Below the pieces are notes generated by a model. That model did not search any database, was not told the origin of the DNA, and saw only the letters and a program-made list of their open reading frames with translations. Positions 16,615-25,062 of a DNA stretch of 42,033 nt are shown here, in pieces. Source of the DNA: an uncultured Chloroflexota bacterium (GTDB lineage Bacteria > Chloroflexota > Chloroflexia > Chloroflexales > Roseiflexaceae); the NCBI GenBank assembly GCA_937876225.1, contig CALFIC010000085.1, positions 1 through 42,033 on the forward strand, given 5' to 3'. Positions within the stretch are counted from its first letter, which is position 1, and each line of letters opens with the position of its first letter. The position numbers and the translations under genes were made by a program.

Positions 16615-17468
16615 GCCTCAAACCGTAGCACCTCACGGTGCCCTGTGGCGGGTGGGGTGACGCGCGTGAGCGTTTCGTTGCCATAAAACCAACGCCAAAA
16701 AATCCGGGGCACACGAGTAATGCCGCCACCTTGGCTGGCATGACATTTCCAGGCGGCGATTTTGGCGGGGATGACGTGGCGGCAATCGACGCTCGTGGTG
16801 ATAGGGGTCGCTTCTTCGGCGACTCGTACGATGTCGATATCGCCGTTGCGCCCAAAGGTGCGGGGATTACGCCCAATTACCCGCATCAGCAAAATAATTG
16901 CGCGGAGCAGGGTGGTTGAAAACGTCGAATAAAACAGATTGGGCACCTGCCAGGTGGTTTGGGTGAGGGCCGCTAGTGTGGCATGGTGAATCGCAATATG
17001 ATCGGGGTGGCCATACCCGCCGTATGGTGGGAAGGTGATGACGAATTCTGGTTTGATGTCATCGATGAGGGTCGCCACCCGCGTAGCCACATCTGCGACC
17101 GGCGCTTGTACCAATGCCTGGGGGTTTTGGTTGTCGGGGCTGCCAGGCATGTTGCTGTCGCGGTAATTGAGGAAGTGCACGGCACCGAGGTCGAGTGCCT
17201 CGGCAGCGGCCATTTGTTCGGCGGTACGTAGCGCCCGTACATCGGGGTAGGTGGTGAGGTAATGATCATCGACGGTGCCACACTCACCACGGGTGGCACA
17301 GATGTAATGTACTTCGATGCCGGCATGGCGAGCGGCGAGGATGATCCCGGCGTTGCCAAAGGCTTCATCGTCGGGGTGGGCATAAATAACCAACATGCGC
17401 CGTGCGGCAGTAAGCGGGCGGCGATAGATACTTTCGGTTTGGGGGGAATAATGGGGCGTATCACTCAT
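16611..17468 (-). CDS. PIG-L/LmbE family zinc deacetylase
   Basis: Encodes 285 aa. The zinc-binding motif AHPDDEAFG lies at residues 30-38 and the third ligand motif GYGHPDHIA at about 152-160, both intact. Family members hydrolyse N-acetyl groups of amino sugars or glycoconjugates, such as GlcNAc-inositol in mycothiol synthesis or bacillithiol precursors. The ATG at 17468 has GGAG about 8 nt upstream. It is the first gene of a two-gene unit with the GNAT protein, linked by ATGA. The precise substrate is unknown, though the pair would suit thiol or amino-sugar metabolism. Confidence 0.9.
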   Translation of the reverse strand: MSDTPHYSPQTESIYRRPLTAARRMLVIYAHPDDEAFGNAGIILAARHAGIEVHYICATRGECGTVDDHYLTTYPDVRALRTAEQMAAAEALDLGAVHFLNYRDSNMPGSPDNQNPQALVQAPVADVATRVATLIDDIKPEFVITFPPYGGYGHPDHIAIHHATLAALTQTTWQVPNLFYSTFSTTLLRAIILLMRVIGRNPRTFGRNGDIDIVRVAEEATPITTSVDCRHVIPAKIAAWKCHASQGGGITRVPRIFWRWFYGNETLTRVTPPATGHREVLRFEA

Positions 17469-17863
17469 GGTGCGACTCCTTTTTGGTTGTTGCTATTACT
17501 ATACCGCATCCGTCGAAACGTGCGGCGCAGGTGATGGTAGTTTTTAATTCTGATTGTTAATTTGATGAGGTGTTCACTACTGCTATCGTTATGGTGCCCA
17601 ACAGCTGATTTCTCCATATCGCTTGTAATTAGTGGTTATAGTGTCAGAAATATTACGAGTGATAGATTTGTTATTTTGGAACTTAGGATTGTTTTCTCTT
17701 GGTACGTGCAAGAAAATACCTTCTTCGCTCATGGAGTGACAAGCTGGTTGAAAATTCAAATTTTGATGAACACGTGCACACGCAATGTTGCATTGCGTGT
17801 GCACCTAATTATGTATGGTTATCTACTCAATTTTGGCAGGTTTGCACCGTAGCCGGTACGAGT
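17469..17863. other. Gene-free interval
   Basis: About 395 bp. The right side near 17498-17503 has ACTATA, a possible minus-strand -10 for the PIG-L gene. Frames across the rest show no codon bias or ribosome site and are not called. The long hairpin at 17774-17804 is the only clear structure. Confidence 0.5.
17774..17804. terminator. Perfect 14-bp hairpin downstream of the SDR gene
   Basis: GTGCACACGCAATG (17774-17787) pairs perfectly with CATTGCGTGTGCAC (17791-17804) over a TTG loop. It lies 60 bp after the SDR stop. Neither side has a U-run, so a terminator role is uncertain. Confidence 0.5.
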
Positions 17864-18736
17864 TCATTTCGCTGGCTGCGTGGTCAGCTGTTCACTAATC
17901 TGCCACAACCGCTCTTGTACTGCGCGATCATAGGTCTGGGCGCTCGATTTGATCGGCTTCTTTTTGGTGAAGTATTGGCCAGTGATGCCCTCGACTTCTG
18001 GTGCGGACGCTAGGTAGATCATTGTCTGTGCGCCTTGTTCGGGCGATATTTCAATGGGGCGAGCCAGCTTAGACCACACCAAGCCAAATAACCCACCTGT
18101 TTGTGATCCAAAATTTGTGCGGACGATACCAGGATGTAAGCAGTTGGCTGTAACACCGGTTCCTGTCAGGCGCTTGGATAGTTCGTAGGTGAAGATGACA
18201 TTGGCGCGTTTGGATTGCCCGTAGGCTCGCGCCACGCCGTATTCTTTTTCTAGCATCAGGTCATCGAAGTCAAGGGCTGAAAAACTAAAACTTTGATATT
18301 CGGATGCAACATTGACGATCCGTGCCGGGGCACTGGCTTTCAACATATCGAGGAGCAGATTCGTCAACAAAAAATAGGCGAGATGGTTTACTGCAAAAGT
18401 CATTTCGTAACCGTCGGCACTAAGCTCGCGTTTGCCGATTGCTACTCCGGCATTGTTGACGAGCACGTCGAGTCGGTTGTATTTGGCCTTGAATGCCGCT
18501 GCAAGGTCGCGAATCGATTGCTGCACAGACAGATCGGCAATCAGCACATCGACGAGCGGATTTCCGCTCTGACTTTTGATCACTGCCTGCGCGGCTTCTG
18601 CTTTCGCCTGGTTGCGACAAACCATGACAACCTGTGCGCCCATTTTGGCCAGTGCCAATGCTGTTTCGTAGCCAATTCCGGAATTCGCACCAGTAATCAT
18701 ACAAATTTTGCCCTGCATCGTGGCTGTCGTTGACAT
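17864..18736 (-). CDS. Short-chain dehydrogenase/reductase, retinol-dehydrogenase-like
   Basis: Encodes 290 aa. The Rossmann glycine motif TGANSGIG is at about 15-22, NNAG follows at about 93-96, and the catalytic set is present: Ser in NVASEYQSF and Tyr/Lys in YGQSKRAN. The extended C-terminus resembles the retinol dehydrogenase/WWOX-like subgroup, which uses NAD(P)H to reduce or oxidise hydrophobic carbonyls or alcohols. The ATG at 18736 is preceded by AAGGA at a long spacing of about 12 nt. It is divergent from the TetR gene at 19018, so that regulator may control it. Confidence 0.9.
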   Translation of the reverse strand: MSTTATMQGKICMITGANSGIGYETALALAKMGAQVVMVCRNQAKAEAAQAVIKSQSGNPLVDVLIADLSVQQSIRDLAAAFKAKYNRLDVLVNNAGVAIGKRELSADGYEMTFAVNHLAYFLLTNLLLDMLKASAPARIVNVASEYQSFSFSALDFDDLMLEKEYGVARAYGQSKRANVIFTYELSKRLTGTGVTANCLHPGIVRTNFGSQTGGLFGLVWSKLARPIEISPEQGAQTMIYLASAPEVEGITGQYFTKKKPIKSSAQTYDRAVQERLWQISEQLTTQPAK

Positions 18737-19017
18737 GATGTGTTCTATCCTTGTGTGATTTGAATCGTTGACGAGTTGTCAACGTGATTTATTCCCAAGA
18801 ACCGTACATATGCTTACTATATGAAGTGTTGAACTCGTACGTACAAGCGTAGGTGTCATACACTTGAATAGCAGTTGAATTTGTGATAGCCTTAGACCTA
18901 CTAGTTTGTATTGATTTCCTACCTCAAAATACTGATAAGGCTGTATTTTTCAATAGGAAAAATGATACAAGTGAACCTACCTACACCACAAAATTCGGTG
19001 CCGCGAGGAATCAAATA
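18737..19017. promoter_or_regulatory. Divergent SDR/tetR promoter region
   Basis: The gap holds an imperfect palindrome CTCGTACGTACAAG (18834-18847; six of seven pairs) close to a minus-strand -10 TATAGT (18821-18816). TTGAAT hexamers at 18864 and 18875 could serve the tetR side but their -10 boxes are poor. An operator for the adjacent TetR is plausible. Confidence 0.4.
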
Positions 19018-19623
19018 ATGACCAGCAACATCACCAAACCGAAGCTCGCCAAAGGCGCAGCCAAAGATCATATCTTGAAAGTCGCCAGCAAATTGTTTTA
19101 TGAGCATGGTATTCGTGCGGTGGGGGTTGATACGATTGTCGCGCAGTCAGGCGTTGTGAAAACAACCTTGTATGATCATTTCCCATCGAAAGACGATTTG
19201 ATCAACGCGTATCTTACGATGCATGATCAGGTGTTCTGGCAAGTGTGGGATGCGGCGCTGCTAAAGAGCCCGGATTCACCGGTGCAACAAATCCGAGATT
19301 TGTTTGACGTGCTTGACGCTGGGCTTGCGACTCCAGAAGTGTTGGGCTGTGCGTTTCTGAGCGCGGCATCTGAGTTTCCCGAATTAACGCAATCAAGCCA
19401 TCAATTGGCATTGGTACATAAACAAAAAGTCAAAATGCAGCTTCAAACATTGGCAGAAGCGGCGGGTGTCGCCCAACCCGAAGAACTTGCGGAGCAACTG
19501 CTCCTGGTGCTGAATGGGGCGTTTGCCTCTAAGCGCATCTTTGGTGCATATGAAGGCCCTGTCCGGCAGTTGGCTACCACCGCAAATATGTTGTTAGATG
19601 CCCACTTGATGCGTGCGGGGTAA
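19018..19623 (+). CDS. TetR/AcrR family regulator
   Basis: Encodes 201 aa. The helix-turn-helix spans about residues 15-60: DHILKVASKLFYEHGIRAVG, then VDTIVAQSGVVKTTLYDHFPSKDDL, with the recognition helix at VVKTTLYDHF. The C-terminal domain includes the TetR_C region with LGCAFLSAASEF. The ATG at 19018 has GAGGA 8 nt upstream; the frame is open further upstream but without a ribosome site. It is divergent from an SDR gene and converges on the tandem-DUF1330 gene, so it may regulate either or both. The ligand is unknown. Confidence 0.9.
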   Translation: MTSNITKPKLAKGAAKDHILKVASKLFYEHGIRAVGVDTIVAQSGVVKTTLYDHFPSKDDLINAYLTMHDQVFWQVWDAALLKSPDSPVQQIRDLFDVLDAGLATPEVLGCAFLSAASEFPELTQSSHQLALVHKQKVKMQLQTLAEAAGVAQPEELAEQLLLVLNGAFASKRIFGAYEGPVRQLATTANMLLDAHLMRAG

Positions 19624-19657
19624 CCCGCTGCGTTTACCGCACTGCCGGTAGGGCTTC

Positions 19658-19709
19658 GATATCACAGCACCCCAAAATAGTTACGGCTATTTCGGGGTGC
19701 TGTGATATC
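19658..19709. terminator. Long bidirectional hairpin between convergent genes
   Basis: A 16-bp perfect stem (GATATCACAGCACCCC with its complement at 19694-19709) continues after one A-C mismatch for six more pairs, ending in a TTACGG loop. It lies between the convergent tetR and tandem-DUF1330 genes. There is no clear U-run, but the stem is very stable. Confidence 0.75.
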
Positions 19710-19720
19710 AATATCGCTCA

Positions 19721-20374
19721 TTAATGTGCGGAATCTCCTTCGTCCATGCCTTCTGCAAGCACAATACGGCCATCCACCGTCAGTTCGTTAATGCGGAGAT
19801 CACGGTACGGTTGGTATTCTGTGGAGTGATACCAGGCTTGGGCACGTTCCATGCTGGGAAAGCGCAGGATCGCAGCCCAGTTCCCATCCCAGTCCCCTTC
19901 GAGGACCTGTGGCGTCGCAGAGCCTGCGATCATTTGTCCTTCGTATTGCGCCAAGATTGGGAATACGAAAACTGCATAGCGTTGCGTTAGTTCGTCAAGG
20001 CTGGGGGCTTTGACTTGCACCATGAAGTAGGCAGGCGTGCCAGCGGTGCTCATGTCAGTTGTATCCATGCCTTCTACCAGCAACGCACGACTATCTTCAG
20101 TTAATTCGTTGATGCGGAGATCGTGCAGTGGGTGATATTCTGCGGAATTGTAAAAGGCTTGGGCTCGTTCCATGCTCGGGAATTGTACGACGACTGCCCA
20201 GTTCCCGTCCCAGTTGCCTTCGAGGACTTGTGGCGCGGCAGAGAAAACGATTACTTGTCCCTCATATTTCTCCAAGATTGGTGAAACGGGACTCACATAG
20301 CGTTCCATCACTGCTTCGAAGCTTTTGGCTTTGCTTTGAAGAATAAAGTATGCGGGCGGGGTAGTGGTGCTCAT
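19721..20374 (-). CDS. Tandem DUF1330 protein
   Basis: Encodes 217 aa made of two DUF1330 domains of about 100 aa each, at roughly 9-105 and 115-213. DUF1330 is a small ferredoxin-like (ALBD/EthD-type dimeric alpha-beta barrel) fold that is normally a single domain forming dimers. Both halves keep PQVLEG followed by WDGNWA, FPSMERAQA, and DLRINELT, so the duplication looks recent and the protein may act as a pseudo-dimer. The ATG at 20374 has AAGGA upstream; a longer frame overlaps the promoter. No catalytic role is assigned. The promoter carries two palindromic operators. Confidence 0.87.
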   Translation of the reverse strand: MSTTTPPAYFILQSKAKSFEAVMERYVSPVSPILEKYEGQVIVFSAAPQVLEGNWDGNWAVVVQFPSMERAQAFYNSAEYHPLHDLRINELTEDSRALLVEGMDTTDMSTAGTPAYFMVQVKAPSLDELTQRYAVFVFPILAQYEGQMIAGSATPQVLEGDWDGNWAAILRFPSMERAQAWYHSTEYQPYRDLRINELTVDGRIVLAEGMDEGDSAH

Positions 20375-20395
20375 TGCGCTAATTCCTTCTAAAAC

Positions 20396-20409
20396 ATACA
20401 GGTCTGTAT
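20396..20409. promoter_or_regulatory. Operator copy 1 at the tandem-DUF1330 promoter
   Basis: ATACAGGTCTGTAT is a 6-bp inverted repeat (ATACAG/CTGTAT) in the leader, downstream of the expected start site. An identical copy lies at 20431-20444, 35 bp away. Confidence 0.8.
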
Positions 20410-20423
20410 TTATCTCCAAAATT

Positions 20424-20452
20424 AGTATACATACAGGTCTGTATCTTGTCAA
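20424..20452 (-). promoter_or_regulatory. Sigma-70 promoter of the tandem-DUF1330 gene
   Basis: On the minus strand a perfect -35 TTGACA (20452-20447) and -10 TATACT (20429-20424) are 17 bp apart. Operator copy 2 occupies the spacer almost exactly. Confidence 0.9.
20431..20444. promoter_or_regulatory. Operator copy 2 in the promoter spacer
   Basis: A second identical ATACAGGTCTGTAT lies between the -35 and -10 hexamers. Binding here would block RNA polymerase directly. Its form suits a TetR-type repressor, possibly the one at 19018-19623, although that gene's own divergent region lacks an exact copy. Confidence 0.8.
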
Positions 20453-20806
20453 TAGTCAAAATAAACAGGGGCAAGGTTAGATTTTGTAGAGGTGACGCAG
20501 GATTTGGAATGTTGAAAAATTACGATTAACATAAGAAGGGCGTCAAGAACATGCAATATCACTCGCTGCGACGTGGGACAAAAAACGAAGCACGGTGCAA
20601 CGAGTTTCGATAATTCGGTGGCGAATGCGATATTTGCGTGTGATGTTTATGAAAACTCCGCTGCAGATATGTGCGAGGCGTATACATCGTGAAAAGATTT
20701 TCATAGACAGCAACGCGCAATCAGGGTTTGATTGCGTTTTGTTGGGAGTACGATCCGATGAGCGTAAATGGTTTGGGTCTCCAAAGGGACAGTATCGCCG
20801 TGCCTG
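20453..20806. other. Intergenic interval with a small hairpin
   Basis: About 350 bp between the tandem-DUF1330 promoter and the membrane-protein promoter. A hairpin CGCAATCA/TGATTGCG (20716-20736) followed by TTTT could end an unrecognised short plus-strand transcript. Frames here lack ribosome sites and codon bias. Confidence 0.4.
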
Positions 20807-20815
20807 TGGTATAAT
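20807..20815 (+). promoter_or_regulatory. Extended -10 promoter of the membrane-protein gene
   Basis: TGG-TATAAT (20807-20815) is a perfect -10 with a TG extension; no good -35 is seen. The start site would fall about 20 nt before the GTG start. Confidence 0.7.
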
Positions 20816-20840
20816 TACCTCAAATTACAGGAGTATGACA

Positions 20841-21854
20841 GTGACCAATCCGACAACCCCGCCGAGTATCGTAGATATTTTGAGTGACGCATATGCCGCC
20901 CTGAATCGGGCGCCATGGGTTTTGCTGGTGCCGTTGCTCATCAATGCCTACTTGTGGTTTGGTGCGGGTGTCTCGTTGGCACCACTCATGGCACAGACGA
21001 GTGCCATGGTGCGTGAAATTCAACCTGATGGGGCAAGTACGAGCGACATCAAAGACGTTCGGGAACAGTCATTGCTGATTCTCGATGAAATCGCCAAGTT
21101 AGACATGCGTGGTCAATTGGCGTGGTTGAATGTGGTGCCCTATACCATTTACACTTTCCGCACCACAGGGGCGAGTGCTGATGCGCTTGGCTTACCCTAT
21201 ATCGTTGCCATGTCGGTGCCACTGCGTCCCAACGACACCGTCCAAATCAGTGATGCGATGGCGTTGTTTGGTTGGATTGCAATCATCAACCTAGTGACAT
21301 TGATTGCTAGCGGGGTCTTTTTGGAGTTGGCACGGGGTGGCGTGACCCGTATGCCTGATTGGCGGCAGACGCCGTTACGCATGGCTCGCACCGTCGCAGT
21401 GCTGTTGCTATATGCCTTGTTGATGGCAGCGGTAGTGGCGTTGCTGTTGATTCCATTGACTATTTTTGTGATGTTGTTATTTGGGGTGAGTCCGGCTTTT
21501 GGGGCGTTTGTGGTATTTATTGGAGCTGGGGTCTGGTTGTGGGTAGGGATTTATATCGGCTTTACGCGTGAAGTCATGGTATTGTCACAGATTGGTCCGA
21601 TTCGTGCGATCCAAACCAGTGTACAGATTGTGCGGGTATCGTTTTGGCGTACCCTTGCACTCTTGATGATATTGTTGGTAATTGCTGGTGGGAGTGGCGT
21701 GATTTTTACTGGATTGATAGATTCATTAATTGGGCGCATTGCCGTCGTCGTCATCGGCACGTATTTGATGACGGGGTTGGTCATGGCGCGCTTGCGCTTT
21801 GTCCAATACCAATTAAGTCAAATCGTTGCGGTAGTGCGCCCGAGTGGGGTTTGA
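20841..21854 (+). CDS. Polytopic membrane protein of unknown function
   Basis: Encodes 337 aa with about six hydrophobic segments, among them VLLVPLLINAYLWFGAGVSL, IAIINLVTLIASGVFLEL, a long double segment around VALLLIPLTIFVMLLFGVSP, and LALLMILLVIAGGSGVIFTG. No catalytic motif is recognised. The GTG at 20841 is chosen because AGGAG lies 7 nt before it; an in-frame ATG at 20835 is only 1 nt after the same site. It lies 37 bp upstream of gyrB on the same strand with no terminator between, so the two may be co-transcribed. Confidence 0.75.
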   Translation: MTNPTTPPSIVDILSDAYAALNRAPWVLLVPLLINAYLWFGAGVSLAPLMAQTSAMVREIQPDGASTSDIKDVREQSLLILDEIAKLDMRGQLAWLNVVPYTIYTFRTTGASADALGLPYIVAMSVPLRPNDTVQISDAMALFGWIAIINLVTLIASGVFLELARGGVTRMPDWRQTPLRMARTVAVLLLYALLMAAVVALLLIPLTIFVMLLFGVSPAFGAFVVFIGAGVWLWVGIYIGFTREVMVLSQIGPIRAIQTSVQIVRVSFWRTLALLMILLVIAGGSGVIFTGLIDSLIGRIAVVVIGTYLMTGLVMARLRFVQYQLSQIVAVVRPSGV

Positions 21855-21891
21855 TGCATTTGCATCAGTTGTAGAGGAAAGAAATAGTCAT

Positions 21892-23814
21892 ATGAGTGAT
21901 GCAGGAATGCAAGCTTCGGTGTACGACGAGAGTCAAATTCAGGTCCTTGAAGGCATGGAAGCGGTGCGCAAGCGCCCCGGGATGTATATTGGACCGACCG
22001 ATATCAATGGCTTACACACGATGGTGCGCGAAGTGGTCGACAATTCTGTCGACGAAGTGATGGCAGGCCGCGCTACTTCCGTCGAAGTCATCATCCACGA
22101 AGATGGTTCGGTCACCGTACGTGATGACGGCCAAGGCATCCCCGTCGGTATCCACCCCAAAATGGGCATTAGTACGCTCCAAGTGGTCATGACCGTACTC
22201 CATGCCGGTGGCAAGTTTGGTGGTACGGGGTACAAAGTGTCCTCAGGGCTCCATGGCGTGGGTGTGTCGGCCGTCAATGCCTTGTCGGCCTATTGCCGCG
22301 TCGATGTCTATCGCAATGGGCGCCACTACTACCAGATATTCAAATGTGGTATTCCCCAAGGCGACATCACCGATGTCGAGCCGACAGAGCGTCATGGCAC
22401 CGAGACGACGTTTTTGCCAGATACCACCATCATCCAAACCCTCGACTACAACTTCCGTACTTTGGCGCAACGTTTCCGCGAAATGTCGTATCTCAACAAA
22501 GGCCTGCGCTTCCGGTTCGTCGACGAGCGTGACGACAACGAACTCAATTTTTATTTCGAAGGTGGCATCGGCTCGTACGTGCGCCACCTCAACAAAGACC
22601 GTGCCGTGCTCCACAAACATCCGTTTTATGTGGATCGGATTGCGGATGATGTGGCGGTCGAGATTTCGCTGCAATATACCGACACCTACGATACTGACTC
22701 CATCTATTCGTTTGCCAACAACATTAACAATACCGATGGTGGCGCGCATGTGACCGGCTTCCGCAATGCCTTGACGCGGGTCATCAACACCTATGCCCGT
22801 GGCAAAAACCTGCTCAAAGAAAACGATACCAATTTGACGGGTGACGACGTGCGTGAAGGGTTGACGGCGGTCATTAGCGTCAAGCTCCGCGATCCGCAGT
22901 TTAGCTCACAAACCAAAGAAAAACTGGTCAGCCCGGTGGCAGCCACCGCCGTCAACACCGTGTTTGGTGATGCCTGGCAACAGTGGCTCGAAGAAAACCC
23001 CGCCGAAGCCAAGCGCATCATCGAAAAATGTGTCTCGGCTGCCCGCACCCGCCTCGCCGTGCAAAAGGTGCGCGAGACGGCCCGCAAAGGGGCCCTCGAA
23101 GGCTTTTCGCTCCCCGGCAAGCTGGCCGACTGCTCCGACAACAACCCGGCCAATTGTGAATTGTTTATCGTCGAAGGTGATAGCGCCGGTGGTAGTGCCA
23201 AGCAAGGCCGTGACCGCCGCTTCCAAGCGATTTTGCCGTTGCGTGGTAAGATCCTCAACGTCGAAAAAAGCCGCCTTGATCGTATGTTGTCGAACAACGA
23301 AGTCCGTTCGTTGATTACCGCCATTGGTGCCAGTGTGGGTGATCAATTCGACATCAGCAAAATCCGCTACCACCGCGTCTTTTTGATGAGTGACGCCGAC
23401 GTCGACGGTAGCCACATCCGCACCTTGTTGCTGACCTTCTTCTTCCGCTATATGCGACCGCTTATCACCAACGGTAATTTGTATATCGCGCAACCACCCT
23501 TGTACCGCCTCAAGGTCGGCAAAAACGAGCGCTATGTCTATGATGACCGCGACCGCGAAGAATATGCTGCGACCTTGTCACCGAGTGACCGCAATCGCAT
23601 GGAAATCCAGCGCTACAAAGGCTTGGGTGAAATGAATGCCGAGCAGTTGTGGGACACCACCATGAACCCCACCAATCGGATTATTTTGCAGGTTACCATG
23701 GATGATGCCGTGGCTGCCGAAGAAACCTTCACAATGCTAATGGGTGACCTCGTACCGCCCCGCAAACGCTTCATCCAAACCCACGCCCCCGAAGTGCGGA
23801 ACCTCGATATCTAA
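21892..23814 (+). CDS. gyrB: DNA gyrase subunit B
   Basis: Encodes 640 aa, a normal length for GyrB lacking the proteobacterial insert. The GHKL ATPase domain has REVVDNSVDEVMAG (about 46-59), RDDGQGIPVGIH (about 77-88) and GLHGVGVSAVNALS. The TOPRIM domain has EGDSAGGSAKQGRDRRF and LMSDADVDGSHIRTLLL, and the C-terminus has RYKGLGEMNAEQLWDTT. It hydrolyses ATP to drive negative supercoiling together with GyrA, which is not in this window. The ATG at 21892 follows AGAGGA at a long 13-nt spacing. ParE is an alternative, but GEMNAEQLWDTTMNP favours GyrB. A terminator follows at 23832. Confidence 0.95.
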   Translation: MSDAGMQASVYDESQIQVLEGMEAVRKRPGMYIGPTDINGLHTMVREVVDNSVDEVMAGRATSVEVIIHEDGSVTVRDDGQGIPVGIHPKMGISTLQVVMTVLHAGGKFGGTGYKVSSGLHGVGVSAVNALSAYCRVDVYRNGRHYYQIFKCGIPQGDITDVEPTERHGTETTFLPDTTIIQTLDYNFRTLAQRFREMSYLNKGLRFRFVDERDDNELNFYFEGGIGSYVRHLNKDRAVLHKHPFYVDRIADDVAVEISLQYTDTYDTDSIYSFANNINNTDGGAHVTGFRNALTRVINTYARGKNLLKENDTNLTGDDVREGLTAVISVKLRDPQFSSQTKEKLVSPVAATAVNTVFGDAWQQWLEENPAEAKRIIEKCVSAARTRLAVQKVRETARKGALEGFSLPGKLADCSDNNPANCELFIVEGDSAGGSAKQGRDRRFQAILPLRGKILNVEKSRLDRMLSNNEVRSLITAIGASVGDQFDISKIRYHRVFLMSDADVDGSHIRTLLLTFFFRYMRPLITNGNLYIAQPPLYRLKVGKNERYVYDDRDREEYAATLSPSDRNRMEIQRYKGLGEMNAEQLWDTTMNPTNRIILQVTMDDAVAAEETFTMLMGDLVPPRKRFIQTHAPEVRNLDI

Positions 23815-23831
23815 ATAACGGTATTGTTGGT

Positions 23832-23871
23832 AGTGCTTCACACGGATAACACCGCTGTGGAGCACTTTTTT
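23832..23871 (+). terminator. Rho-independent terminator after gyrB
   Basis: AGTGCTTCAC (23832-23841) pairs with GTGGAGCACT (23857-23866) with one G-U pair, followed by six T. Confidence 0.9.
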
Positions 23872-23900
23872 ATTGTTCATTGAATAAAAACAGTTTTTAC

Positions 23901-23928
23901 TTGCAAAAATAAAAATATTCGTTATACT
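23901..23928 (+). promoter_or_regulatory. Promoter of the FTR1-like gene
   Basis: TTGCAA (23901-23906) and TATACT (23923-23928) are 16 bp apart in an AT-rich gap; the leader would be about 58 nt. Confidence 0.65.
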
Positions 23929-23992
23929 AACAACAACACAAGCACTCCTTGTCGTTTTGACGCTAGAAATGGCTACATACAGGAGGGATACC

Positions 23993-24952
23993 ATGGCAGG
24001 GCATCAACAAGTGGCACAATTGCGCCGTTGGGAATGGTATTGGTGGGTGGCAGGGATTGGCTTGGCACTTGTCGTAGGAGTGATGATCTGGCAAGGTATC
24101 GTATCTGCCGGTGTGCCGGATCCATTTGCAACGAATTTACATCCTAGTGCGGTCGTCATCAACACCAGTTTGATTGTCTTTCGCGAGGGATTAGAGGCGA
24201 TATTGGTATTGGCCGCGATTACGGCCAGTTTTGTGGGTGCCCAAGCGCATCTACGGCGGGCGGTATTCCAAGGGGCGGGCTGGGCAATGGTAGCGAGTAT
24301 CGTGACCTGGTTTATCGTGGTTGCGATTATGAACCAAATCAACGCACCGGCGTTGCACATCCAAGCCGCCACAGGGTTGTTGGCGATTGTGGTGCTGTTG
24401 GTGATTATGAACTGGTTTTTGCATAGTGTTTACTGGACCGGCTGGATTTCGCTCCACAATCAACGTAAACGTGAACTCATGGGGAGTGGTATAGCTCATT
24501 CCAAAACAATGTGGGGCATGATGGCGCTGGGATTTAGTGCAGTCTACCGCGAAGGCTTCGAGATTGTCTTGTTTTTGCAAAACGTCCGGCTCCAAGTAGG
24601 CACCCCGACGGTGGTGATGGGGGTCTTGATTGGCCTCGCGTTTACCGGGGTGATTGGGTTAGTGACGTTTTTGACCAACCACAAACTGCCCTACAAACAA
24701 TTGTTGATTGTGACCGGGTTGTTGTTGGCGATGGTGCTGGTGGTGATGGTCGGCGAGCAAGTCCAAGAAATGCAACAAGCAGGCTGGATTGGCACCACAC
24801 CGGTCAATTTGGCGATTCCCGGTTGGTTAGGGATGTGGTTTGCCTTGTTCCCTAATCTCGAAGGCTTGATTTCCCAATTTGTAGCGATTGTGCTAGTAAT
24901 TGGCTCGTATGTGGTGGCGCGGGGCATGACGATGCGCCGCAACGCCCAATAG
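23993..24952 (+). CDS. FTR1-family high-affinity iron permease
   Basis: Encodes 319 aa with about seven membrane segments. Both iron-binding REXXE motifs of the FTR1/EfeU family are present and intact: REGLE at 64-68 and REGFE at 186-190, each within a membrane helix. FTR1 proteins import iron coupled to oxidation by a partner; no EfeO- or EfeB-like partner is adjacent, so the oxidase or imelysin partner must be elsewhere or absent. The ATG at 23993 has a strong AGGAGG 6 nt upstream. It is monocistronic, with its own promoter and terminator; an iron-responsive operator was not clearly seen. Confidence 0.88.
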   Translation: MAGHQQVAQLRRWEWYWWVAGIGLALVVGVMIWQGIVSAGVPDPFATNLHPSAVVINTSLIVFREGLEAILVLAAITASFVGAQAHLRRAVFQGAGWAMVASIVTWFIVVAIMNQINAPALHIQAATGLLAIVVLLVIMNWFLHSVYWTGWISLHNQRKRELMGSGIAHSKTMWGMMALGFSAVYREGFEIVLFLQNVRLQVGTPTVVMGVLIGLAFTGVIGLVTFLTNHKLPYKQLLIVTGLLLAMVLVVMVGEQVQEMQQAGWIGTTPVNLAIPGWLGMWFALFPNLEGLISQFVAIVLVIGSYVVARGMTMRRNAQ

Positions 24953-24963
24953 ATTGATGTGAT

Positions 24964-24998
24964 AAATTGGTGTGGGTTGCCAAATCCACACCAATTTT
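24964..24998 (+). terminator. Rho-independent terminator after the FTR1-like gene
   Basis: AAATTGGTGTGG (24964-24975) pairs with CCACACCAATTT (24986-24997) around a 10-nt loop, followed by a short T-run. Confidence 0.85.
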
Positions 24999-25019
24999 GT
25001 AAATTGGGGCAAATTCGAT

Positions 25020-25048
25020 TTGACAATCGACCACTGACAGCGTATACT
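25020..25048 (+). promoter_or_regulatory. Consensus promoter of the tandem tRNA-Ala unit
   Basis: TTGACA (25020-25025) and TATACT (25043-25048) are 17 bp apart, ending 14 bp before the first tRNA base. Confidence 0.93.
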
Positions 25049-25062
25049 TCAAAAAGAGTTTT

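Noticed and set aside
17562..17852. 96-residue plus-strand frame in the gap after the PIG-L gene
   Set aside because: No ribosome site or codon bias, and it runs through the perfect hairpin at 17774-17804.
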